Positions 25,421-32,317 of a stretch of 64,000 nt of DNA are shown piece by piece. Each line of letters starts with the position of its first letter. Position 1 is the first letter of the stretch. The DNA comes from Mycolicibacterium sp. GF69 (GTDB taxonomy: Bacteria; Actinomycetota; Actinomycetes; Mycobacteriales; Mycobacteriaceae), in assembly GCF_003284965.1 (NCBI RefSeq), contig NZ_QMEW01000021.1, positions 29,543-93,542 of the forward strand, given 5' to 3'. A program made the position numbers and the translations under genes. The notes below the pieces were generated by a model, which saw nothing but the letters and a program-made list of their open reading frames with translations, searched no databases and had not been told where the DNA came from.

Positions 25421-25511
25421 CCGAACGGGGTGGGCCGCTGGGCCGAGCTCCCGTCCGGTGGCGTGAACCGTGAATTTGTCCGCGCAGGCACGGCCGGTAT
25501 CGTCTCGTCGC

Positions 25512-26033
25512 ATGTCCTCGATCAAGATCACGAGTACTGTCGGCGCGGCGGCGCTCATGCTGGTGGGCTCGGTTCTGGCTCCGGGGACCGCGACGGCTCA
25601 GCCGAACGACCGGACAGAGGTGCAGCCCGCTCCCGCGGAGCCCAAGATCATGCACAACGTCATCTATCGGGCGCGGGCCGACGGCACCTCCCGCGGTGCG
25701 GTGGTCGCGTACAAGATGGACGATCGGAACGTCAACAGCGCGACCCCCACCCTGTTGCCCGGTCAGACGTTCGAAGTCAACGCGGTGCTGGCCGACCCCG
25801 AGCTGGCCGGCATGGAGATCTCCATCGAATGGCCCTACGGATCCAACCTGCACTGCGAGATCCTTATCGACGACCAGATCGTGGCCAAGGCCGATCAGTT
25901 CATCGCGCCGCGCCTGCTCCGGCCCAAAGACGATCCGATGTACGGCATGTTGCAGTGCGGCGCCCCGTTGAACCTGCCGGTCGACGGTGCCGCCACCCCG
26001 ACCGCCGAGCCCAGCACCGCGCCGCCCGCCTGA
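25512..26033 (+). CDS. Exported protein of unknown function
   Basis: A 173-aa protein with a Sec signal peptide (MSSIKITSTVGAAALMLVGS, cleavage likely after ATA at about residue 29). The mature domain is about 125 residues with alternating strands (MEISIEWPYGSNLHCEILIDD), two cysteines (LHCEI, LQCGA) likely paired, and a Pro/Thr/Ala-rich tail. I recognise no family. A TATCGT hexamer (25498-25503) ends eight bases before ATG 25512, so the leader is very short; an in-frame upstream start (25470) would destroy the signal peptide's position. It converges on coaE with a one-base gap. Confidence 0.75.
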   Translation: MSSIKITSTVGAAALMLVGSVLAPGTATAQPNDRTEVQPAPAEPKIMHNVIYRARADGTSRGAVVAYKMDDRNVNSATPTLLPGQTFEVNAVLADPELAGMEISIEWPYGSNLHCEILIDDQIVAKADQFIAPRLLRPKDDPMYGMLQCGAPLNLPVDGAATPTAEPSTAPPA

Positions 26034-26034
26034 C

Positions 26035-27246
26035 TCAGGGGCGCCAACCGGTGGTGTCGGCCCACTCCCATGCCCGCCGGTAGGCGTCGAGGAACCATGG
26101 CTCCTTGGCTTCGGCGTACGCCCCTGTGGTCGGATACCCATCAGCGGCGACACGCCGCTTCAGTGCCAGGTAGTCACTCTGTGCGTCCGGGTTGGCTCGC
26201 AGCCAGTCGACGAACAGCAGCGCGAACTGCTGGTTCGGCCAGCCGTCTACCCGCAGATGCACGTTGGTGGGACGCCCCGGATCGGCGGAACAATGGATCC
26301 GCTTGCGCCACAACGCATTGTCGTCGGAGTGGTCGAATTCGGCGACTGTGCTGCGGGCGTCCGGTTTGCCCACGTCCTCGGTGATGGGCTGGCGGACATA
26401 GCCCACAGGGGTCAGCACCTCGCTCAGTTCATCGGCCACCTCCAGCGACGCGACCGTCACCTGGACGTCGATCACGTCCTTGGCGTCGAGGCCGGAGACT
26501 GCGGTGGAGCCGATGTGGTCGACGCGGACGGCGCGGTGCCCGCAGGCGGTGCTGAGCCGCGCCAGGATGCGACGGGTCTGATCGGGCCACGCCGGGTCGT
26601 ACGGGACCAGGGCGGGAGCTGAACGCGCGCATGTGTTCTCGTGAATGTTGTGCGCGAACGGCAGGATGCGTTCGTGCCACAGCGCACGGGATTCTTCGAC
26701 CAACCGGTTCGCGGTGCCGGAGTTGTCCAGCCACACGTCGGCGACGGCCCGGCGCTGTTCCACCGTGGCCTGCGCCGCGATTCGGGCCCGCGCATCCTCT
26801 TCGGTGAAGCCCCGGTACTCGATCAGCCGTTTCACGCGCAGGTCCTCATCGGCGTGGACGATCACCACCAACGGAAACATCGGTGCCATACCGGATTCGA
26901 CGAGCAAGGGGATGTCCTCCACGATCACGGCGTCCTCCGCCGCGGCAGCGATCAACTCCGACCGACGATGCGCCACCAGAGGGTGCACGATCCCGTTGAG
27001 CGTCTGACGCTTCTGCTCGTCGCTGAACGCGATCGCGGCGAGGGCGGGCCGATTCAGTGCACCGTCCTCGTGCAGGATCTGCGCACCGAACGCGTCGACG
27101 AGCTGGGCCAAGCCCTCAGTGCCGGGTTCGACCACCTCGCGGGCGATCACATCGCCGTCGACGACAATTCCGCCGAGCTCACTGAACGTCGCGGATACGG
27201 TCGATTTTCCGGCGCCGATACCGCCGGACAGGCCAATGCGCAACAC
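26035..27246 (-). CDS. coaE: Dephospho-CoA kinase fused to a GrpB/UPF0157 domain
   Basis: A 403-aa enzyme for the last step of coenzyme A synthesis, ATP-dependent phosphorylation of the 3'-hydroxyl of dephospho-CoA. The kinase domain (about 1-195) has P-loop GLSGGIGAGKSTV, VDGDVIAREVVEPG (catalytic Asp region) and VIVHADEDLRVKRLIEYRG (lid). From about residue 213 follows a UPF0157/GrpB domain (LVPYDPAWPDQTRRILARL, VDHIGSTAVSGLDAKDVIDV), a nucleotidyltransferase-fold extension typical of mycobacterial CoaE and absent from E. coli CoaE. The start is GTG at 27246. A strong terminator-like hairpin (27277-27308) separates it from rpsA upstream. Confidence 0.95.
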   Translation of the reverse strand: MLRIGLSGGIGAGKSTVSATFSELGGIVVDGDVIAREVVEPGTEGLAQLVDAFGAQILHEDGALNRPALAAIAFSDEQKRQTLNGIVHPLVAHRRSELIAAAAEDAVIVEDIPLLVESGMAPMFPLVVIVHADEDLRVKRLIEYRGFTEEDARARIAAQATVEQRRAVADVWLDNSGTANRLVEESRALWHERILPFAHNIHENTCARSAPALVPYDPAWPDQTRRILARLSTACGHRAVRVDHIGSTAVSGLDAKDVIDVQVTVASLEVADELSEVLTPVGYVRQPITEDVGKPDARSTVAEFDHSDDNALWRKRIHCSADPGRPTNVHLRVDGWPNQQFALLFVDWLRANPDAQSDYLALKRRVAADGYPTTGAYAEAKEPWFLDAYRRAWEWADTTGWRP

Positions 27247-27276
27247 CGCACCAGTCTGTCAGGACCCCACAGCGAG

Positions 27277-27308
27277 GAATGCCCCGGCTCGGGTGAGCCG
27301 GGGCATTC
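27277..27308 (-). terminator. Hairpin between rpsA and coaE, candidate terminator
   Basis: A 14-bp perfect stem (27277-27290 with 27295-27308) and 4-nt loop GGGT lies 13 bases after the rpsA stop. There is no T-run on either side, so it would be a tail-less mycobacterial-type terminator or a 3'-end stabiliser. Confidence 0.6.
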
Positions 27309-27321
27309 GATCGTTTACGAG

Positions 27322-28770
27322 TCAGGCGTTACCTGCGAGCTTCTCCCGCAGCGCCGCCAATTGGGCGTCGCTGGCCAGCGAGCCACCTGCGGACTGCTCC
27401 TCGCCGCGCGAAGCGCCGTTCGACCTCGAACCAGAGGCCTCGACGGCTTCTGCTTCAGCGGCGGCGAACTTCTCCATCTGCGCGGTGTGCATCTTGTGCC
27501 GGCGCTCGGCCTCGGCGTAGCGGGACTCCCACTCCTCACGCTGCTTCTCGAAACCCTCGAGCCACTCGTTGGTTTCGGAGTCGAAGCCCTCCGGGAAGAT
27601 GTAGTTGCCCTGCTCGTCGTAGCTGTCGGCCATGCCGTACTTGCTCGGGTCGAATTCCTCGGTGTAGTCCTCGTTGGCCTGCTTGAGGCTCAGCGAGATG
27701 CGGCGACGCTCCAGGTCGATGTCGATGACCTTGACCATCGCGTCGTCGCCGACCTGAACCACCTGATCCGGGACCTCGACGTGGCGCTCCGACAGTTCGG
27801 AGATGTGCACCAGGCCCTCGATGCCCTCCTCGACGCGGACGAACGCACCGAAGGGCACCAGCTTGGTGACCTTGCCGGGCACGATCTGGCCGATCGCGTG
27901 GGTGCGGGCGAAGTGACGCCACGGATCTTCCTGAGTCGCCTTGAGTGACAGCGAAACCCGCTCGCGGTCCATGTCGACGTCGAGCACCTCGACGGTGACC
28001 TCGTCGCCCACCTGAACCACCTCGGACGGATGGTCGATGTGCTTCCAGGACAGCTCCGAGACGTGCACCAGACCGTCGACACCGCCGAGGTCGACGAACG
28101 CGCCGAAGTTGACGATGCTGCTGACCACACCCTTGCGGATGGCGCCCTTCTGCAACTGGTTGAGGAACTCGCTGCGCACCTCGGACTGCGTCTGCTCCAA
28201 CCAGGCGCGGCGGCTCAGCACGACGTTGTTGCGGTTCTTGTCGAGTTCGATGATCTTGGCCTCGATCTCCTTGCCGATGTACGGCTGCAGATCGCGGACC
28301 CGGCGCATCTCGACCAGCGATGCGGGCAGGAAGCCGCGCAGGCCGATGTCGAGGATCAGGCCGCCCTTGACGACCTCGATGACGGTGCCCTTGACGGCCT
28401 CGTCTTTCTCCTTGAGTTCTTCGATGGTGCCCCAGGCTCGCTCGTACTGAGCGCGCTTCTTCGACAGGATCAGGCGGCCTTCTTTGTCCTCCTTGGTGAG
28501 GACCAGGGCTTCGACCTCATCACCCACGGAAACGACCTCGTTGGGGTCGACGTCGTGCTTGATGGAAAGTTCGCGGGAAGGAATGACACCTTCGGTCTTG
28601 TAGCCGATGTCGAGTAGGACTTCGTCACGGTCCACCTTGACGATCGTCCCTTCGACGATGTCGCCATCGTTGAAGTATTTGATGGTCTTGTCGATGGCGG
28701 CGAGAAAGTCCTCGCTCGAGCCGATGTCGTTGACGGCTACTTGCGGCGAGGTGACGGAGGGACTTGGCAT
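27322..28770 (-). CDS. rpsA: 30S ribosomal protein S1
   Basis: A 482-aa S1 protein with four S1/OB repeats: about 34-103 (GDIVEGTIVKVDRDEVLLDIG), 120-187 (VKGTVIEVVKGGLILDIGLRG), 206-275 (RKGVVSSIVNFGAFVDLGGVDG) and 292-362 (VPGKVTKLVPFGAFVRVEEGIEG). A charged, Glu-rich C-terminal tail of about 120 residues follows. It binds mRNA on the small subunit and helps initiation on structured leaders. Actinobacterial S1 has four repeats rather than the six of E. coli. The C-terminal tail is the region implicated in pyrazinoic acid effects in M. tuberculosis. A TACGAT -10 (28797-28802) and GGAG Shine-Dalgarno precede ATG 28770. Confidence 0.97.
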   Translation of the reverse strand: MPSPSVTSPQVAVNDIGSSEDFLAAIDKTIKYFNDGDIVEGTIVKVDRDEVLLDIGYKTEGVIPSRELSIKHDVDPNEVVSVGDEVEALVLTKEDKEGRLILSKKRAQYERAWGTIEELKEKDEAVKGTVIEVVKGGLILDIGLRGFLPASLVEMRRVRDLQPYIGKEIEAKIIELDKNRNNVVLSRRAWLEQTQSEVRSEFLNQLQKGAIRKGVVSSIVNFGAFVDLGGVDGLVHVSELSWKHIDHPSEVVQVGDEVTVEVLDVDMDRERVSLSLKATQEDPWRHFARTHAIGQIVPGKVTKLVPFGAFVRVEEGIEGLVHISELSERHVEVPDQVVQVGDDAMVKVIDIDLERRRISLSLKQANEDYTEEFDPSKYGMADSYDEQGNYIFPEGFDSETNEWLEGFEKQREEWESRYAEAERRHKMHTAQMEKFAAAEAEAVEASGSRSNGASRGEEQSAGGSLASDAQLAALREKLAGNA

Positions 28771-28796
28771 GTGGTGGGTTGCTCCGGACAGGTTTG

Positions 28797-28802
28797 ATCG
28801 TA
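28797..28802 (-). promoter_or_regulatory. -10 hexamer TACGAT of rpsA
   Basis: TACGAT on the minus strand predicts a leader of about 20 nt containing GGAG, 11 bases before ATG 28770. This is a conventional leadered promoter. The remaining 28803-28952 region shows no gene. Confidence 0.5.
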
Positions 28803-28952
28803 GGGACTGAGGACATTCGAGTTATTGGCTCGGCGCGGGCGCCGACATCGTGCTCTGTACCCGCCGCAGAAGATCACAAAAACCACAGACAGGTACCCGT
28901 AGAGGTTACTCGACTGGGCACATGCTGGACAAACCCGGTACTGGGCGGCCGC

Positions 28953-28958
28953 TAGTCT
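28953..28958 (+). promoter_or_regulatory. -10 hexamer TAGTCT, leaderless promoter of the PrsW-type protease
   Basis: TAGTCT followed by GCCCTC (six bases) and GTG at 28965, which fixes the start codon. Confidence 0.6.
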
Positions 28959-28964
28959 GCCCTC

Positions 28965-30155
28965 GTGACACATCCCGGCGCTCCGCGATCGGCCTGGTTG
29001 CCCGCACCGCCGCTGCAGCGCAAAGTCCGCAGGGTCGGGGTGCCGCTCGTGGTCCTCATCCTGCTCGCCACCGTGGTGGGGCTGATCGTCATCGGGCTGA
29101 CCGCGCTCAACCCGCTCGGCGCCGGGATCGGGCTGGTCCTGTCGAGCCTGGCCATGATGGTCGTCGTACTGGCCTATGTCTGGCTGGACCGGTTCGAGCC
29201 GGAGCCGCCGCGATTGTTGGCCTTCGCGTTCCTGTGGGGCGCCTCGGTCGCGGTGGTGCTCTCCGTGCTGTTGGGCCTCTACCTGGAGTCATTGATCGTG
29301 GTGGGCGAATCCGACGGAGTCAGCTGGGTATCGGTGGTGGTCATCGCGCCGGTCGTGGAGGAAGCGGCCAAGGGCGCTTTTCTGCTGCTGATGATGACCG
29401 GCCGGCGCCGCAACGAGGTGAACTCGCTGACCGACTGCCTGGTCTATGCGGGGCTGGTCGGCGCCGGCTTCGCGTGGCTGGAGGACGTGCTCTACATCGC
29501 CAGCGGCGAATCGCTCGGCGACTCCCTGCTGACCGCAGCGTTGCGCCTGATCATGGCGCCGTTTGCGCACTCGTTGTTCACGACGTTCTTCGGGATCGGC
29601 GTGTATTTCGCACTGCGGCGCCGCGGTGCATCGGCCCAAGCGGGGCCGTTGCTCCTGGGTTACCTGGCGGCGGTCTTCACGCACGCACTGTGGAACGGCT
29701 CTTCCCTGCTCGGTGTCGGGTGGTACTTCGGGATCTACCTGTACTGGATGATGCCGCTGTTCGCGTTGGCGATCGTTCTCGGTGTGCAGAGTCGCCGCCG
29801 CGAGCAGGCGATCGTCGCCGGCAAGCTGCCGGGCATGGTGCAAGCGGGCCTGGTGACCCCCAACGAGGCCACCTGGCTGGGTTCACTAGGGCACCGCAAG
29901 TCGGCCCTCGCCCAGGCCGGCCGGCAGGGCGGACGCCCCGCCCGCAAGGCGGTCAAGCGGTTCGCCTCGCAGGTGGTCGAGTTGGCCTTCGTCCGCGACC
30001 GCATCGACCGCGGGTTCGGTGACCCGCGGGTGCAGGCGATGCTGGTCGAGGAGACCTACGCGCTCTACGCCGCCCGCGCGGCCCCAGCGTTGCAGCAGCT
30101 GGCCGGCTTCCAGGTCCGACCACCCGCACCACTCACCGCGCGACCCGGGTGGTGA
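28965..30155 (+). CDS. PrsW-family intramembrane metalloprotease
   Basis: A 396-aa membrane protein with eight or so hydrophobic segments. Conserved features of the PrsW/CPBP-like glutamic metalloprotease fold are the EE motif APVVEEAAKG (about residue 130), the second segment AGFAWLEDVLYI, and His in PFAHSLFTTFFG and FTHALWNGSS. In Bacillus, PrsW cleaves an anti-sigma factor; substrates in mycobacteria are unknown and no sigma/anti-sigma gene is adjacent. The cytoplasmic C-terminal 120 residues are basic (RKAVKRFASQ) and family-specific. GTG at 28965 is supported by the leaderless -10. Its 3' end overlaps the convergent carotenoid oxygenase gene by 23 bp. Confidence 0.85.
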   Translation: MTHPGAPRSAWLPAPPLQRKVRRVGVPLVVLILLATVVGLIVIGLTALNPLGAGIGLVLSSLAMMVVVLAYVWLDRFEPEPPRLLAFAFLWGASVAVVLSVLLGLYLESLIVVGESDGVSWVSVVVIAPVVEEAAKGAFLLLMMTGRRRNEVNSLTDCLVYAGLVGAGFAWLEDVLYIASGESLGDSLLTAALRLIMAPFAHSLFTTFFGIGVYFALRRRGASAQAGPLLLGYLAAVFTHALWNGSSLLGVGWYFGIYLYWMMPLFALAIVLGVQSRRREQAIVAGKLPGMVQAGLVTPNEATWLGSLGHRKSALAQAGRQGGRPARKAVKRFASQVVELAFVRDRIDRGFGDPRVQAMLVEETYALYAARAAPALQQLAGFQVRPPAPLTARPGW

Positions 30156-31653
30156 ATGTTCCGTGGTAGCTCATCGGAATGTGAAACGGTAGCCATGCCT
30201 CGGCGGTCGGCCCCTCGTCGATGTGGGCCGCGTCGAACACCATCAGGCGACTGCGATGCCGGATTTCGTCGTAACCGACGGTGAGCACCCAACCGTCGTC
30301 CTCGGCAGTACCCCCGGGCCGTGCCACGAAAGTCGGCTCGACGAGCACATTGTCCTCCTGGCAGTACATTTGCGCGGCCCCGGTGCGGTGGTCCACCCGC
30401 GCAATCCCCTGGCCGCCGAACCGGTCCGGTTCCTGCACCGCGACATAGGAGAAGTCGTGTCGGACCGTTGACCGTCGCTGATCGATCTGCGGAAATTCGC
30501 AACCGAAATCAGCAAGCGGTTCACGCGTGACCCGGCCGGCGGCCGTGATGCGGAATCGGGTGAGCACGACGGCATCTGCAGGTTCGGCACCGCCGATCTG
30601 AGCGATGTCCGATCGCACATGAGCGGTGTAGTTCTTCACCCCGGACCACGTGTGTGGTGCAAACCGGGGCAGTTCGACCACCACGTCGCCGCCGTCTTCA
30701 TACGCGTTGGTGAAATGCCAGTGGAAGAAGGCGTCGGTTTCCACGATCCGTACCGGCCCGCCGTTGCGCGGTGCCAGCACAAAATACGACGGAAGATCCT
30801 TTTCGAATTGCATCGAGTCCCAAAACGACGCGTATCCCGTTAGCGCCCACGGATTGATCCGCATCGGCGACACCACGAAGATCGCGTAACGCTGGGTCAG
30901 TGCCATGTCGTGGACGATGGCCAACCCAGGCAGGGGCACCGATCGCACATACCGGGTGACCCCGCGTGCGTCGGTCTCATACACCCGCAATCGCACCCGC
31001 GGTACGGCTTCCGCCAGTAGCTCTCGCAGCCGCCTGCGCCGCTCCGCGCCTCGGGCGTCTCGAAGCGCCCACCGCAGGTCCAGACGCGGGATGTAGGGAT
31101 CGAAACCGAAGTTGACCTTGGTATCCGCGATCGGATCGTGGGTGTAGTGCGCCGAGTAGGCGCCCACCGGGCCTTTCAGAACACCGCCGAGGCTGCTGAG
31201 TCCATAGGTCTCCAGGGTGTCGAGACCGAGTTCGTGAGGACGACCGCCTTCCCAGAGCGCCAGCAAACGGTCTGCGTTGACCATGACGTTCGTGTTGGCG
31301 GTGTTGGCCGGCAGCCGCAACGCGTTGGCCAGCGGGCCGCCCGGTCGCTGCGAGCTGAACCCCCGGTCGAGCGGTTGCCCCGCCTCGGTGGATCGCAGGT
31401 AGTGCTTGGTGCGCACGAACTTGTTGCGGAATCGGACGCCACGGCCGTCGAGGACAAACGCGCTGACCATGCCGTCGGCATCGAAGACGCTTTTCACCAT
31501 GGTGGAGCCGATGTTCCACCGCCCTGAACCGTTGCGATAGAGAGTTCCGACGAGGTTGGCAGGCAGCGACCCGGTGATCTCATCGACCGGAAGATCGAAC
31601 TCGCCGGCGATGTCGGTCCAGTATCGGGATGGCGCTGCCGCGTTGAGAACCAT
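30133..31653 (-). CDS. Carotenoid cleavage oxygenase (RPE65 family)
   Basis: A 506-aa non-haem iron dioxygenase of the carotenoid/stilbene oxygenase family, a seven-bladed propeller that cleaves a double bond in carotenoids, apocarotenoids or stilbenes. Family landmarks: GTLYRNGSGRW near residue 36, AHYTHDPIADTKVNFGFD (first iron His), VHDMALTQRYAIF (second), FHWHFTNAYEDGGDVVVELPRF (third) and SYHGTFTTR at the C-terminus (fourth). Substrate not determinable. It is transcribed behind a TetR gene whose stop is 18 bp upstream; a palindromic operator overlaps the start codon of this gene and the stop of tetR, so the regulator probably controls it directly. Not part of a carotenoid biosynthesis cluster. 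Confidence 0.9.
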   Translation of the reverse strand: MVLNAAAPSRYWTDIAGEFDLPVDEITGSLPANLVGTLYRNGSGRWNIGSTMVKSVFDADGMVSAFVLDGRGVRFRNKFVRTKHYLRSTEAGQPLDRGFSSQRPGGPLANALRLPANTANTNVMVNADRLLALWEGGRPHELGLDTLETYGLSSLGGVLKGPVGAYSAHYTHDPIADTKVNFGFDPYIPRLDLRWALRDARGAERRRRLRELLAEAVPRVRLRVYETDARGVTRYVRSVPLPGLAIVHDMALTQRYAIFVVSPMRINPWALTGYASFWDSMQFEKDLPSYFVLAPRNGGPVRIVETDAFFHWHFTNAYEDGGDVVVELPRFAPHTWSGVKNYTAHVRSDIAQIGGAEPADAVVLTRFRITAAGRVTREPLADFGCEFPQIDQRRSTVRHDFSYVAVQEPDRFGGQGIARVDHRTGAAQMYCQEDNVLVEPTFVARPGGTAEDDGWVLTVGYDEIRHRSRLMVFDAAHIDEGPTAEAWLPFHIPMSYHGTFTTRVAR

Positions 31654-31674
31654 AAAAGACAGTGTGTCTTTTAT
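31652..31674. promoter_or_regulatory. TetR-type operator ATAAAAGAC-N5-GTCTTTTAT
   Basis: A perfect inverted repeat with 9-bp arms (31652-31660 and 31666-31674). It overlaps the ATG of the oxygenase (31651-31653) and the stop codon of the tetR gene (31671-31673). It is AT-rich against a GC-rich background, which argues for a selected binding site. Confidence 0.65.
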
Positions 31675-32300
31675 AGCGCTCCACTGTCAATGGTCTTGAT
31701 GTTCTCGGCGACGAACGGCAACGCCGCTCCGCCGTCCCAGCACAGCGCGGTCAGGTGCTCAACGAGCTCGACACGAGGCATCGTCTCTGTGCGACACCAC
31801 CATTCGGCTGCGGCGACTGCCGAGCCCACGATCGCCCGAGACCACGGCGCGGCTGCCGGCGCGCGCTGATCGGAGGCGAAAGCGGCGGCCAGCATGAACT
31901 CGACGGCCACGGCCAACCGCTCGAACACCCCCGCGGCTGGATCTCCGCTGAGCGCGCGGTACAGATTCGGTTCGTCGGCGATCCAACCGCTGACCACGTC
32001 GAAGAACAACGACATCCGCTGCCGAAGATCGGTGGATCCGTCCGCGCGGCGGGTGATCTCAGCCAGCAGTCGCTGGGCCGTCCGCTCACTGAGCGCAGCC
32101 ATCAGCGCGTCGCGATTGGGAAACATCGCGTACACAGCCGAGCGCACGAAACCGGCTTCGGCCGCGACATCGCCCAAACCAACCGTCGGGCCCTTCGAGC
32201 GAATCGCACGTTCGGCGGCGTCGAGCAGTGCGGCCTGCCGTTCGGCGGGGTCGACGCGCGAACCGGCCGGACGGCCACGCCCCCGCTTCTCGGGCTTCAC
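31671..32300 (-). CDS. TetR-family transcriptional regulator, paired with the carotenoid oxygenase
   Basis: A 209-aa one-component regulator. The N-terminal TetR HTH spans about residues 18-65 (ALLDAAERAIRSKGPTVGLG, VAAEAGFVRSAVYAMFPNRDA), and the C-terminal ligand-binding domain is helical. The very basic start KPEKRGRGRPAGSRVDP is a common DNA-contacting arm. GTG at 32300 is fixed by a -10 TACGCT exactly six bases upstream, making a leaderless message. It lies downstream of polA on the same strand with its own promoter. The likely target is the operator at 31652-31674, before the oxygenase gene; the ligand may be the oxygenase's substrate or product (inference). Confidence 0.88.
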   Translation of the reverse strand: MKPEKRGRGRPAGSRVDPAERQAALLDAAERAIRSKGPTVGLGDVAAEAGFVRSAVYAMFPNRDALMAALSERTAQRLLAEITRRADGSTDLRQRMSLFFDVVSGWIADEPNLYRALSGDPAAGVFERLAVAVEFMLAAAFASDQRAPAAAPWSRAIVGSAVAAAEWWCRTETMPRVELVEHLTALCWDGGAALPFVAENIKTIDSGAL

Positions 32301-32306
32301 AGGAAA

Positions 32307-32312
32307 AGCGTA
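32307..32312 (-). promoter_or_regulatory. -10 hexamer TACGCT, leaderless promoter of the tetR gene
   Basis: TACGCT on the minus strand, then TTTCCT, then GTG 32300. It lies wholly in the 17-bp gap after polA. Confidence 0.55.
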
Positions 32313-32317
32313 CGAGG

